A DNA stretch of 64,000 nt from Neostapfia colusana (GCA_030760725.1 JASWHV010000012.1:33449652-33513651), one strand, 5' to 3'; positions 1 through 11,780 are shown, counted from the stretch's first letter. Program-made: numbers and translations. The notes: generated by a model from the letters alone, not told the origin.

Positions 1-1638
1 CAGCGACAGTCGTTTTCCAAACCCCGAGGCCGAAGCGGCTTGCCAAGCCGCTTATCGTGCGGCAGCCAAGGCAGAGGCAGGAGAGGCTGCTGCAAGGGAG
101 GCTCAGATAAAGAAACGGCTGACAGGGAAGCACAAGCCTCTCAGTCCATTGATCCTCCAAGGAAGAAGAGGCTGGTGACTCTGAAAGAAAAACAACATGC
201 CGAGCCCCAAAAATCAACCCAAGACAAAGGAAAAGGCAAAGCAGCTGATCCTCCCAGGAAAAAGGCCTTAGCCAACAGGGGACTCGTCATTCGAGACAAC
301 CCTATACGGGGAAGGGAAAATCCCCCACAGGGACCTATTGGGCCTCTTGAGAGGGCACCTCCTATGCACAACCCAAACCGCCAACCCAATTTGGCAAGTG
401 CAACCTTCAAGGGGAATGGAGCCGACAAAGCCCGAAGGTTCCGATAAGAGGAGGTTTATAAGTACGAGAAGTCCACACCAGACCCTCATTTCTGGTGCGA
501 CTTCCATTGTGAACACTACCGGCTTGTCTATCTCCCAATGAAGACAACGGTAGTTGATGCTCAGTGGGTGGACTGGCCATACATGGCAAACAAGAAGCAT
601 CAAGCTTTTGATGCAGTAATTGAAGCAACAGAACGCCATAGAATCAAGGACTTAATGGCCTTTCAGTATGATTGGAACATTGAGGTTATAGTCCAATTTT
701 ACACCACCAGCTACTTCCACACCTATGGAAACAGGAAAATTCACTTGGATGACAAATGGTGTGGCTTACTCTTCCTGTATGATGAATTTGCTCGAATCCT
801 TGGACTTGGGGAGCACTTGAACTATAAGATCATAGTTCAGAATGAGAGAACCTTGGGAAAGGATGACTTGGACTTCATGTACCCTTCATATATCTCCTAT
901 GAGGCATCCTCAACCCACAACATCAAACCCTTTTTTGGAGTGCTGGACAGGATTCTAAGAATGACTCTAGCTCCAAAAGATGGAGATGTGGGGATGATAC
1001 AGGGGTATCTCAGAAACCTGTTGAAGCTGCTCAATGAAGAAGAGAGATTCAATGTCTTTGACTACATATACAATGATATCTTCAACATCTCCCACACCCC
1101 AAACAGGTCTTGTGGCTATGCACCATACATCATGTGCATGATAGAAAGAGTCACATGACTGGAATTTGCGAAGGATGTGAATCATAGAAAGCTACGTCCT
1201 CAGATGCCGACTCCTCTTCCTCGCCCTCCTGCGTCCTTGGGCAGGAGCTCCTCGGCAGCTCCATCCTTCTCTACTGGACCATCCGTCCCTCCATCATCGA
1301 GTAGCTCCTCTAGTGGGCTGCTCAAAATTTTCAAGGCCATATTCTCCTCCTGCCGGAAGGTGGAAGTTCGCACACAGAAAATGAGGCAACGCCAAGAGAA
1401 GTATCTCAAGGCCATGTGCGACAAGATGGAGATACCTATGTCTCCACCGTCATCAGATGATGACGAAGTGACAGAATTGCCCACTCTCACGGAGGACGAG
1501 CTTGCCTACTTTGGATCCTCCTCAGCTGCTCCTCCTACCTCCCACACTCATCAAGAGGATGACAATGAAGATGACGATGAAGATGAGGATGAGGAGACTC
1601 AAAGTGACCAAGACGAAGATCAAGATGATAGTAATTAG
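1..1638 (+). pseudogene. Sirevirus env-like / plant-transposon ORF, 3' part, two in-frame stops
   Basis: One reading frame runs from the window edge to TAG 1636-1638 but is broken by TAA 445-447 and TGA 1156-1158; the frame continues unchanged across both. The first ~125 bases read as an Ala/Glu-rich stretch in another frame, suggesting a further small indel. The middle block (about 450-1150) has the pattern of the plant ORF found downstream of copia pol: W-V-D-W, a 'YDWNIEVIVQFYTTSYF' segment, and a following region rich in Leu and Asp. The tail (about 1200-1638) is Ser/Pro-rich and then an acidic Asp/Glu run. It is followed by purine-rich 'gggggag' stretches and lies upstream of a copia polypurine tract and LTR. 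I infer the env-like ORF of a Sirevirus (element C). Its function is unknown; only the family pattern is recognised. The 5' end lies outside the window. Confidence 0.6.
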
Positions 1639-1954
1639 GTTTTTCTCTCTTTTCTTTCCCTTTTCAGTGCCTTGATGCCAAAGGGGGAGAGAATAAGGGG
1701 GAGTAGTCTAGTCATAGTCTTGCTCTTTAAACACTCACTTTATGATGGTTTGTAATAACTATGCCACATTATGCCACGTTATGTTATTTTGTAATGACTA
1801 TGCTATTTCATGTCTTCATATTATGCCATATTGAAATATGTTTGCTCGTAAATGTTATATCTTTCTTAATGCGGTTAATGCTCACATCACACTTAGCTAC
1901 CCCACCATAACACATGTATGTATGAAATTCCCAAAGAACTCACTCTTGTGCATA
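1639..1954 (+). other. Sirevirus internal noncoding region (left of solo LTR D)
   Basis: AT-rich DNA after the env-like ORF with two 'gggggag' purine stretches near 1680-1705. No ORF of note. It resumes at 5995 after the inserted solo LTR and leads into the polypurine tract near 6115. Confidence 0.5.
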
Positions 1955-2305
1955 TTTTCTGACACGACCCCACGGTCTTGTCGAGCCAGGATCACGCTGA
2001 GGGGTACTGCGTTGCACAACACCGAATAACACACATCAAAGGTATAAAGTGGAAGCAAAAAATTTACTAGATAAAGTGGTTTATGAACCTTTGTACATCA
2101 AAATAAGTCCAATCTACACTCACGGGCCTAGACTACGCATCAAGTGCACGTTCAGCCCTTGAATGTGTCCTTGCTAGCACACACACACACACTAACTTTG
2201 CGGCGTGCACGACTCCCACTCGATGGGATTCCCCTCCTGGGGTTCCGTCTCCTCCTCGGGAGTCCCTTCCTCATAGAACCCTGCAAAAGCTTCAAAGACA
2301 AGCAG

Positions 2306-2321
2306 TGAGCATGAAGGCTCA
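2306..2321 (-). promoter_or_regulatory. LTR hairpin 3 of D (TGAGC / GCTCA)
   Basis: TGAGC 2306-2310 and GCTCA 2317-2321 form a 5-bp stem with a 6-nt loop, next to TTGCTGAGC in the sense strand. It corresponds to hairpins at the same LTR position in B, F, H, I and A. Role unknown. Confidence 0.55.
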
Positions 2322-2471
2322 GCAAGACTGACCCGTCTCTCCTAAACATGGAACTTCTACATGAGGGGTGATGGTTACATGAGGTAAAACAATTTGCAAA
2401 GGACTCGCCTAATTATTGGAACCTTACTTTCAAGTTTTAGCAGCAGGTTGTGGAGAACCCTACGCTAAGGC

Positions 2472-2516
2472 ACATGAGAGAGCCGCAATCAAACAAGAAA
2501 CGCATTTCTCTCATGT
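2472..2516 (-). promoter_or_regulatory. Conserved LTR hairpin 1 of D
   Basis: ACATGAGAGA (2472-2481) is perfectly complementary to TCTCTCATGT (2507-2516), a 10-bp stem around a 25-nt loop. In LTR sense the loop contains GCGTTTCTTGTTTGATTG, shared with B, F, H and I, whose stems have a different sequence. Function not known; a transcript structure is inferred. Confidence 0.65.
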
Positions 2517-3159
2517 ACTTTGCCCAAAGTTGAAAAGAACTTTAGTTAGCTCTAAACTACAACAAATCATTAACAATCAAAGTCCATCTTTCAATCAGCA
2601 ACATTTTAACATGTAACTAGCCTGTTCTTTCTACGTCACGGTACAGTGAACAAGTGGTACTCACTGACCGCGAGGGACGGCGATTATAATCGATTTACAC
2701 CTGCAGGGTTACCCGAACAACCCGTCACGTACGCCCGTACTCGATGTTGCCTACAACAACCATCACGGACGCCGTATGCAACTACCTTTCACCCGTTAGC
2801 CAAATGTTGAACCGGTCCAATCGTCCCGAGCAAGAGGTCTCTGCACGCGCATCTCAGTGCCGCCAGCCGATTTACACCTCGAGCTCTCAACCTACCCTCT
2901 GAACGACCACCTATGCCTCAACACCCAGCTACCCGAGTTACATCGGTTTCCCGGTTCCCATATATCCGGTAGTTCTTCGGTACTGTTCTAGCTTGTTCAA
3001 CAGGCCTGCACACGGCTCGGTCCTCAATCGACACAAACGGAGCTATAGTACACAGGCCCCAAAGTCCTGCTGCCCTTACTTTCCGCTCGGTCTCATCTTT
3101 CTTGCCATGTGTATCATGTGCTATCTCTACCCGAGTCGAGTGCCTCTAGCCTATGCTCG

Positions 3160-3179
3160 CGAGTAGTTCCAACTACTCG
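3160..3179 (-). promoter_or_regulatory. Conserved LTR hairpin 2 of D
   Basis: CGAGTAGTT (3160-3168) pairs with AACTACTCG (3171-3179), a near-palindrome with up to 9 paired bases. It is the counterpart of the CGAGTAG-type hairpin in B, F, H and I. Confidence 0.6.
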
Positions 3180-6109
3180 ACTTGTACCGAATCCTACTCT
3201 ATCTTAGCATTACAGTAGCTAATGGGGTTTTCAATTATAATCCCAACCCAAGGTTTTTCTTGGCTGTGCAATTGGGTTTCCAAACAAGACTGTATTGCAA
3301 GGAATCATTATACTCAAGTAAGTGCTCAAAACAATAAAAATTTGTAAAAAGGTTAATGCAAACCGGAGCTTGCCTTGCTGCTCTTGGTTGTAGGCTAGCT
3401 GCTCCTCCGGAGTAACAAAGTCTAGGACTTTGGGTTCCTCCTCGACCTTAGTGACTACATGATATACAAGGATATGTATTAATTTAAATGCATTTGATTG
3501 AATTTAAACTTGTGAAGTCTATAACTCTTACTAGACAGACCCAATGACTGTGAAACTTTTACTGTGGCTTGGTTACAACCTAAACAGAGATTTGGTCAAG
3601 TTTTAGTTGCAGCAAAGCTCATTTGAGCCCTCCATAATTAATTATGTACTTGACCTTAATTGAAGGCGTTTAGGGTGTTCTAAGGATTTTCATGAAACAA
3701 ACTATGACTTTCTGAAAACAAGATTTTCAGAAGGTTCTAATGGAGTTGGTGTCACTTAATTTGAAGGTTCCAAGCTAGAGATATGAGCTAAACAATTTCA
3801 GAGAAAATTCTGAAAATGTTTCTGAACATTTTCTATTTTCTCTGGAACAGTTTCACTAATCACCCCATTAGGTGGATCAAATGAGCTCAAATGGATCTGG
3901 AATTTTTATGGTAGTTCAGGGATATTTTGGTGACCATCTCAGCGAAATTTAAGAATTTTACTCCAAAGGATTCTCCAGTTAAAATTCCAAACAGTTTAAA
4001 CTTTGAGGAATTAATTCTGGAGAAATAAGGATTTTCATGAAGTGAAACTTGATTTGCTGGAATGTGCTCAGAGAGCTGAAGCCAAAAAATTTGATTCACT
4101 CAATTTGGAGTTTCCTAGCCCAAGTTATGAGGATTTGAAGTTTGAATGAAATCTGAAAATCGGGGGAAAAGTTTAAATCTGCCGGGGCCCGCGGGACACG
4201 TGTTGGGCGCGGAGGCGACAGCACACTGAGGCCCACAGGGTTTTTGCACGCCAACACACCAGATCCCGGCCGCATTCTGATCCCGATTTAAAATATCTGC
4301 CGCTGACAGCTGGGGTCCACCCCCTTCGTCTACCTCTCGCCGCCCACGCTCTGCTGCCGGGGTACCTCGCCGGCAGCTTCTGTAAAGCTCCAAACTTCAC
4401 GATTTTGGCCGCCTCTGCCTATTTTCACTCGGGGAACATGATTCTTGGGTCAGCTTGCCATGAAAATGGCCGGCACATGGTCGGCGACGAGCGGCGGCTT
4501 CGGAAAGACTTCGGCCGTGTCGGCCGACTTCCCTAGCACCTCGATCACTCGAGCAACCGGTCAGGGAGCATCAGTGGACCTTAGGGAAGGTCGACATGAG
4601 CTTGAAGCAGCTCGGGGGAGGCCCGAAGTAGGCTTTCACCGTGCACCCGATGCCTCCCTCATGCTCCGTTGTCGGTAAACTTCAAGATACGCCGGTTACA
4701 GGGGTTCTCAGACCTAAGGTTGTGAAGGCAACTTGTGCGCTACAGTGTCTAGTGTATGTGAGAGCGGATTGAGGCCCTCTAATCCTTCCTAGAGTAGGAA
4801 TTTGACAGAACCGCACCCGAAGGTCGTTCTGTACCCAGAAAGGGGAAAACTGGAAATTCGCCGCTTGTGAGCAAGCGCTCGAGCTGTGGCTCGGGGGTGA
4901 GCAGCACCGGTCACCAGCGCGTCCAAGGGTGCCTTGGCTCGGGCGTGACAACTCCCCGGTTGGGCTGTCCACGGGAGCCCGAAGTGCGGCGGTTTTAGGT
5001 CACCAAATTGAACTCTCGGTATAGCCGGGATCAATCGGTTTCAGCTGAGTTTTAGCAACGGGGAAGAAGGAGGAGGGTTCCTAGTACCTTGCCGTAGCTC
5101 TGGAGGGGACGGGAAGGCTGTGATCGGAGCTCTCCGATCGGTTCTGAGCGGCGGAAGGAGTTTTCCGGCGCTGTGTTCTTGCTGGGAGGAAATGGCGATA
5201 GCTTCGGCCGAGGAGGGGGAAGAACGCCTTAAGAAGGCTCTGAACCGCCTCGTGCCCGCGCGTGGCCAAGCAGCTGCTGGCGCGGCGGCCTCCCTCGGTG
5301 GCGATCGCAGCTGCAGCTCGGCGACCCGAGTGAGAAAAGTCTCAGTCGGTTGAATCCTCCCTGTGGATGACATGTGGGTCCCATTTTCGTTTTTAACCTC
5401 TGAAATTCACTCCTAATCACTGTTGTAAACAGTGAGCCCCAAAATACCCATGGTGATTCAAATTATTCACCCATGAGCCATTTGAATTGATTAGAATTGA
5501 AATTGGGTTTGGTTTGAATGAATTTCAGCACATGTTTAGTTTGAAATTCAAATAAAGTTTGACTTTGCCCCACTTAGCTCATATCAAGATCAACTCCAAA
5601 TGGAGTGAAAATTGGTGTATGAGCTCACAAAAATGTGCTGAGTTAGAATATGCCTCCCATTTTTGAATTCATGGGATAAAACAGTTTGAATTTGAATATG
5701 GTTTCAAACTGCCCTTTTTCTAGCTATACCCAAAATGACCTCAAAAAGGTTTTGAATTTGAGTGAAACTTGGCATGGACATCCCTAGCAATGTGTAGGAG
5801 TTTTCATATGCCAGCCCATCTATATCACATGTGGAAAATACCACTTTTGCAATATGTGAGTTTGTTCTCTAATGAGCATGTTGATGGTGGTTACTTGCTC
5901 TTCATTTGTGTTCATCAACTTGCTTCAAATGAGGTGTGTGGTGTGGTGATGAACACTTTAAACAGGTGTCAAAAACTGAGGCCCTTACATTTTCCCTTGA
6001 CAATCCTTTTTGCACACATTTAGGGGGAGTGAATCATACACACATGTGTTATGAAAACAATCTACTATATCTATTTATCGAAAATCTTAATGAGTTGTCA
6101 TCAATCACC

Positions 6110-6123
6110 AAAAAGGGGGAGAT
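6110..6123 (+). promoter_or_regulatory. Polypurine tract of Sirevirus C
   Basis: A run of A then G (AAAAAGGGGGAGA) lies directly before the LTR start GTGCATCTAGG. This position and composition are typical of the plus-strand primer of Sirevirus elements. Confidence 0.7.
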
Positions 6124-7051
6124 TAAAAGTGCATCTAGGTAATCCCCGTGGGTTTTGGTTGATTGATGACGACAATTAAGATACTAATAAGTTTTTACTG
6201 AGTATGAGCACAGGTTTTTATCAAAGAAATGGATATGGAGTCTCTCAAGAAGCAAAAGGAAAAGAAGAAGACTTGAAAGAGTAGAAAATAGAATTTTCTA
6301 TTAATTTTCACATTTTCTAGTTGTGTACAGGGTCTTCTCCTATAGAGTGCTTGAGAAACATTAGAGAGCTCAAACGAAGGGTAGAAAGTTAGTATCATGA
6401 GACGAAATAGTCATAGGTATGAAAAAAGGGAGACCGGACTTGTTTGGACCATGGGCCGGACTAGTCTGTTCGGACCCGGACTAATCCGTTTTGGACCGGA
6501 TAAAGAATCTCTGAGTGAGTTCGGACTTGTACGTTCAAGGACGGACTAGTCCGTCGTCTTGTGAGTCTGAGCCGTTATGAGACTAAGTCTCAGAAGGTCG
6601 GACTAGTCCTCTAAGCGGACTAAGCATCTTAGGTCCGGAGAAGAAGTCTCTGAGTGCCATCGGACTAGTCCGCTCCACAGGTCGGACTAGTCCGATCCCT
6701 TCAGACTAGTCCGAATTAGGACGGAACAAAGGTTCCTGTGTGAGCTCGGACTAGTCCGAAGTTGGCTGGACTAGTCCGCTGCCCTAGATTAGACAGTTTT
6801 TAGACTAAGTCTGGTAAGACCGGACTAGTCCTCCTTTACCAGACTAGTCCGTTCTCATACGGAACAAAGGTTCCTGACTGTGATCGGACTAGTCCACTCT
6901 TGGCCTGACTAGTCCGGGGTTTTTTGACCGTTTGAGTCCAACGGTCACTAAACTTTAGTTGGTAGCCTTGTGACGCGAGTGGTCCCTCAAGAACGGACTA
7001 GTCCGGGGTTGGGACCGGACTAGTCCGGACTTTAGTTGGTAACGGCTAGAT
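6124..7051 (+). mobile_element. Sirevirus C 3' LTR, left part
   Basis: It begins just after the polypurine tract with the Sirevirus-like 'AGTGCATCTAGG' and ends in the target duplication of element A (TAGAT 7047-7051). It resumes at 34432. The terminal TG appears to have mutated to TA or TT, so the first base is uncertain by 1-2. The 3' half is dominated by an array of GACTAGTC palindromes. The joined LTR would be about 1.69 kb. Because coding sequence of the element lies to the left and no primer site follows 35190, this is the 3' LTR. Confidence 0.8.
6432..7030 (+). repeat. Array of CGGACTAGTCCG palindromes in the Sirevirus LTR
   Basis: I count 14 copies of the 8-bp palindrome GACTAGTC here, many extended to the 12-bp palindrome CGGACTAGTCCG, plus degenerate copies (GGACTAATCC, GGACTTGT). 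Two more lie at 35080-35113, beyond the nested insertions. A longer repeat, 'ACGGAACAAAGGTTCCTG' (itself partly palindromic), occurs at about 6721 and 6859 with the same spacing to the next palindrome. Tandem palindromic LTR motifs are known from Sireviruses (CCGGAC...GTCCGG types). They are probably promoter or regulatory elements. Confidence 0.85.
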
Positions 7052-10000
7052 TGTAACACCCCAAAATTCTGTTAAGAGGTGAATTTAAAATTTTTTGGAC
7101 GTATTGCATGTGGTGCAGAAATTCAAATTCAAATTGGAATTCAAATTCAAATCAAAACCAGAAAAGAAATGGAAAAAGAAAAAGAAAAACAGAAAACCCC
7201 AGCCAGTGGGCGGAAACCCACCAGCCGGCCCACCATTTCCCACGCCAGCCCACAGCCGCGCGCTCCTCTCACTGACACGTGGGGCCCGCTGTCATCTTCT
7301 TCCTCGCGCGCGCTCGGCCAACCCTGGGACACCTCTCTCTCCCGAATCCAAACTAGCCCCGGAAAACCACGCTCCCCAGCCGAATTCTGTTCCCGGACGA
7401 CTCCAACTCGATCACAACCGACACGCCGCCCTCCTCCGTCTATATAAACGCCGGCATCACCCCGTTTTCCCCACCCGATCGACTGTTTTTCCTCCCGGTG
7501 AGAACCGAAGCTCCGATCACCGTTTTCTCTCGACCTTCGCTCGGGATTTCTGATCTAACGCGCCGATCTTGTTCCACCGCCTCCGGGGAAACACGCAGGT
7601 GCAGAAAACTCGGTATATTGCGCTCTAAACACAACTCCGACGTGCATCGCCGTGATTCCATCTCGGACCTCGTCGCCGACTGCCTTCCAGGGCCTCCGAT
7701 CTCAAGAAAAACCACGAGGTGAGATCCCCGACCTCCCCTCTACCGATCTATGCCATGAAATCCCAGTTTTAGGAGGAATAGACGAAGATCCGAAGTTTTC
7801 CGGTGAGATCGCCGCCTCCAGCCGCCGCGCGCCGCCGGGCAGCGCGGGCTGGCTCCGGCCAGGGCGACGTGGCCACTTGTGCGCCGTCTATTTTAAATCG
7901 CATGGTAGAATTAAAACCCGCGCGTACCGGTTCGGCGTTCTAATCTCAGCCATCTATTTTAAATCGGACGGTCCACATCAGCCCCGCATTATAAAGGCTG
8001 GGATTCTTACGCGCTACCCCCTGGGGATCTCGGAAAACACGAGCTAGCCCCGGAAACTTCTGATCTAGCCCCTGGAACTTCAGAAATTCATGTAAATTCA
8101 TTTAAAAATCAGTTTTAGCCCCTGGACTTAATAAAAATTAGGAAAACCCCTCTGTTATGTGTAGATAGACCCCTAAAAATTTATGAAATAATAAATTAGA
8201 CCCTGCAGTAGGGTGGATTTACCTTTTTGACCCTATATGATATTAAATTCAGAAAATTGAATATCTGATTAGGATTTAAATTTAAAAAGGTGAGGCAAAC
8301 ACATTGTAAATTCAAATTTAAACTCTCCTAGCACTTGGAAAACTTTAGAATGAGTTAAAAGTAGATTTTAAGCTGAAATGAATCTGTCTAATTGATTGTT
8401 CACATTTATTAGTTATAGGGACACATTTTTAGGTTAGGAAATAATTCTGAAAATTGGTAAATTAAATTTAAATTAGTTCACATCAGAGGAGAAGTTCAAA
8501 AATATATTATTTAATATTTTAGATCAGAACCTATTATGTTTAGATGATGTGTCTTACTATTTTCATAATAAAGTTCACATTTAGGCATAGAAAATAAATC
8601 TGAAAATATAGGAAAATAGGTATGCATAACTAGAAAATGATAAATGAAGTTTCCAAATCCAAAGATTTCAGTTTAGGATTTGGTAGAAGATCTGAAAGCC
8701 CAATTGGAGTAGGAAAATACCTTCTGTGCAAACTTGGTAGTTAAGAAGTATATTAATTAAATATAAAGAATTTATTCAAATTGAGAATTCATATATATTA
8801 TGCAAACAGAAATCTGAAATACAAAAGTTAGAAATCATATACATATGTTTAAAAGTGCATGAAGGCTAAAATTCAACACAGCTAGAGTAAACACAACATT
8901 TAGAAATGTGAATGACTATCATATGTATGTATGTGTGAAGTGAAAGTGTGAACTATGTCTTATGGATTGTTGTTTTCTTTTGCTATGTGTTGGCATAAGT
9001 ACAACCTGCCCCAGAGCAAGTTCTTCCCTTTCAAGATCAGGACTATCCATTCCCAGAGCAGCAGGAAGAAGGCAAGTGTCCTTGACCACTTTGATCCTAT
9101 ACTAGGATGTGTAGATAGAATTAATTGCATTGTGAATTGAAATATGAAACCCATGCTAGGAAGTTTCCCTAGAATTGCATTACCTTGTTTCCTTGTAGCT
9201 TGGGTTGGGATTTATTTTATCATGTCATTTATTCATATGCTTATGCTTAGCCATGCTTAGAATGGGATAATTGGGATATGAGATCATCAATTTATTTACC
9301 TTACTCTTGAATGAGATATTATGAGTTATGTAGAGGTAGGGATCGAGGCAAGTTGGATGATTTGGTTGGTGCTGGTGCACGAGACTCAGGTTTGTGTTTA
9401 GTACTTGCCTGGATCCTAAGGATCGGTTCATGGAGCATGTAACCTGGCTTTACCGTGCCAACCACATGCTGAGATGGGGCAGCTTGGCCAATTATTTAGG
9501 TGTATCCCCGGCGTAGTATGGGTGTGTTGGATGGTGCGCGGAGTAGGTGTCAGCTGGACTACCATATGAACCGCAAGGCTCAAGAGGGGGCCACTGCAGC
9601 GGGGTTGGAGCCTCTTGTATGCTGTTAGGGGTGAAACCTCAGTGGGCCCACGCTCGTCGGGAATCCCTTTGTAAAGGCTTCATGGTGATCTCCTGGCTAC
9701 ACACCTGGGAAGTGTAAATATGGTTCGTAGCCACTGGCATAATGGAGGTTCCTTTAGTCCACCCGGCAACGGGGGATGAAATCACTACATGTGGGTATAG
9801 TGGTGCAAACTCTGCAGAGTCAAAACTGTCATGACAGCCGTGCTCACGGTCAAGAGCGGCTTGGACTTATTCATGATTAGAGGATGATGAATTTGGAAGT
9901 TGAGGATGTTAAGCGGGGAGCTTGACATTGGAAAGGATGTTATGGTTATTTGATTATGATGATGGGTTGCGAGATTGGGACCATTTCACCTATGTAGTAA

Positions 10001-10470
10001 TGTAGGTGCTTAATAAGCTAAGGTGGTAGGTATTAATTGCGTAGTGCTTTAACCATGAGTTCAACCTCTCCTTGCTCTAGCCATGCATGACATAACTTTC
10101 CCACACTTGCTGAGTACCAACGGTACTCAAACTTGCATATTTGTTGGTTTAAATTGCTGCTCAGGTCAAGGGGATGATGCGGTGTTCAATGACCAAGACG
10201 TCGGACCCGAAGAAGGATTTTAGGTTCATGGAGTCCCCCGGGCAACGCCTGTGACGGAGCCCACAAGATTTATATTCCGCTGCTGTTTTACTTACATATT
10301 ATGAACTTATTATCGTCCATCGAGACGTATGCTATGTAAGACTTATTTATATTCGACACCTGGCTTGTAATAAATGATGCTTCACTATTTGTCATCACAT
10401 GTATGAGAAAATGATCCTGGCATACATGTGATATTCACTCGGTTGTTCTTCGGAGAAACCGGGTGTGACA
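7052..10470 (+). mobile_element. 5' LTR of element A
   Basis: A 3.4 kb LTR, TGTAACACCC...GGTGTGACA. It has a GC-rich promoter-like part with a TATA box (about 7200-7900), a long AT-rich centre and a structured 3' part including the perfect hairpin TGAGTACC-AAC-GGTACTCA (10111-10129). The matching copy is 16296-18528 plus 33233-34426. ORFs within it (7079-7447, 7095-7553, 7652-8047) are repeated in the 3' LTR but show no protein signature; I treat them as chance frames. Confidence 0.92.
7441..7448 (+). promoter_or_regulatory. TATA box in A 5' LTR
   Basis: TATATAAA in a GC-rich context; the same motif is kept in the 3' LTR at 16693-16700. Transcription would start roughly 30 bases downstream. 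Confidence 0.65.
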
Positions 10471-10474
10471 GAAG

Positions 10475-10486
10475 TGGTATCAGAGC
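10475..10486 (+). promoter_or_regulatory. Primer binding site of A (initiator Met tRNA type)
   Basis: TGGTATCAGAGC, complementary to the 3' end of initiator Met tRNA, lies four bases after the LTR end. Confidence 0.9.
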
Positions 10487-10690
10487 AAAGGTTGCCCGTA
10501 GGAACATGGACCTAGGTAGAAATGGACGTATTTAAGGACCCTATTTTCTTAAAAACTATTTTACAAAGGTGTGGGTTGAGAAGTGTTATTTAATAGGGTC
10601 ACTTTATTCATCTTACCCCAACTTTTATTCAAAAATAGGATTTCTGTTTAAAATATTATCTAACTTAATTTTAAATGCGTTATGTTTTAG

Positions 10691-11494
10691 ATGGTTCGCA
10701 TGATCCGCACCACCCGCAAGTCCACCGGAGGGAGAGTTCCCGTAGTTGCCCTTGCCCTGAGAGAGGAGATCCGTCCGGTGACGTATCTCTCCTACGGATT
10801 GGCAGTAGGAGGCTTGTTGCGCCGTCTTCGACGTATGCTCCACGCCGCCGGCTATATGGGCAAGCTAATCATACACTACAGCTCCACCCGGACCATCCGT
10901 GAGAAGCGGGAAGAATGGAGTTCAGAAATGAGGATTATCCATGAAAATCAGCTGCTTAAGATCTACCGCTCTCCAGCTTGTCGAGCGACACAGGTCGATG
11001 CGGAGAAGGATGTCACCTGGGAGGCCATCACCTGCCAGAGTCACATCTACCGTCGCCACCTGGACAGGACTGAGTACATGTATGTCCTCCAGCGTGAGAG
11101 TGGTACAACGGAGTACAAGTACCCGCCAGTGCAGCAGGGGACTTCCCATGAGCACATGGACCTGTGCTTGGAGGATGCTGCTATGCTCAGCACTCGACTG
11201 CAGGAGTGCCAGCAGGAGCTGCAGGATGTACGTGACACCATGAAGGAGACTGAGGCGTTGCTTCGAGCCAACTTGATGGCGAGAGAAAGAGGAGATGGGA
11301 ATGAACTGTGTGTCACCGTGAATGACACATGGACTCCTGACTCCCCAGATCCCGGGCGAGCAGGCGTCGCCGCACTTCTTCACCAGCAGCTTCCCCACCC
11401 AAAGCGGAGTCAGAGGGCAGCCGCAATAACGAGGAAGGTCCCGAGGATCCAGCTCAGTGATACGAGTAGTGTAGAGTCCTTTCCCTTAGTTTAG
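10691..11494 (+). CDS. Intact ORF upstream of gag in element A (orf0-like), function unknown
   Basis: A 267-codon frame between the primer site and gag, open from ATG 10691 (GTTTTAGATGG; an in-frame Met at codon 4 is an alternative) to TAG 11492-11494. The N-terminal ~80 residues are rich in Arg/Lys with hydrophobic patches (RRLRRML around 44-50). Residues about 155-200 (LEDAAMLSTRLQECQQELQDV...) look like a coiled coil. The last ~30 residues are basic, ending in a Ser-rich tail. No catalytic motif is visible. RIRE3 and RIRE8 of rice are known for an extra ORF (orf0) here; I infer this is its counterpart from position and length. It ends about 290 bp before gag. It is unbroken although gag-pol of the same element carries a frameshift and three stops. 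It could act with Gag, in RNA packaging, or independently; the sequence does not decide. Confidence 0.7.
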   Translation: MVRMIRTTRKSTGGRVPVVALALREEIRPVTYLSYGLAVGGLLRRLRRMLHAAGYMGKLIIHYSSTRTIREKREEWSSEMRIIHENQLLKIYRSPACRATQVDAEKDVTWEAITCQSHIYRRHLDRTEYMYVLQRESGTTEYKYPPVQQGTSHEHMDLCLEDAAMLSTRLQECQQELQDVRDTMKETEALLRANLMARERGDGNELCVTVNDTWTPDSPDPGRAGVAALLHQQLPHPKRSQRAAAITRKVPRIQLSDTSSVESFPLV

Positions 11495-11780
11495 CAGGTT
11501 GTCGAGTAGTCGAGTCGTTACCTTAGTTAATGGTGTGTTAATGCTTGGTGTGTGACGTGAGTTGTGGAAGCCATGGGCGTTTGTCCACAACCTCGTCTTC
11601 AGGTTGTTTTTCTTTGGTGTGTGAACCCATATGAATTAAGAGTGCATTTATGTTCACGTAAGACATGAAATCCTCAGAAAATATAAATGAAATAAGGTCT
11701 CAAAATTTTAAAGTTTAAACAAGCAAAATTGGTATGTTAATACGTAATGCTTTAAATTGACATTTGGTTGATCATGATAG

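Larger units (their letters stand above)
1960..5989 (-). mobile_element. Solo LTR D of a Tekay/Del-like gypsy family, minus orientation
   Basis: The block starts with TGACACGACC and ends with CCCTTACA, i.e. TG...CA termini. It is flanked by a perfect 5-bp target duplication TTTTC (1955-1959 and 5990-5994). On the minus strand it has the same order of segments as the LTRs of B, F, H and I: an AT-rich start, a GC-rich middle (about 4160-5350), the conserved 'GCGTTTCTTGTTTGATTG' loop and the TTGCTGAGC hairpin. No primer site, gag or pol lies inside, so it is a solo LTR left by LTR-LTR recombination. The ORFs in the GC-rich part (for example 4115-4393 and 5041-5373, minus) are treated as chance frames. 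It lies inside the Sirevirus internal region. Confidence 0.88.

Noticed and set aside
4115..5373. Several ORFs on both strands of solo LTR D
   Set aside because: They fall in the GC-rich middle of the LTR, where long chance frames are common; no domain.
6432..7030. CRISPR-like array
   Set aside because: Repeats are short palindromes with irregular spacing, inside a plant retrotransposon LTR.
7079..8047. Overlapping ORFs in A's LTR, also at 16339-17299
   Set aside because: GC-rich promoter part of the LTR; different frames are open in each copy and there is no recognised protein.
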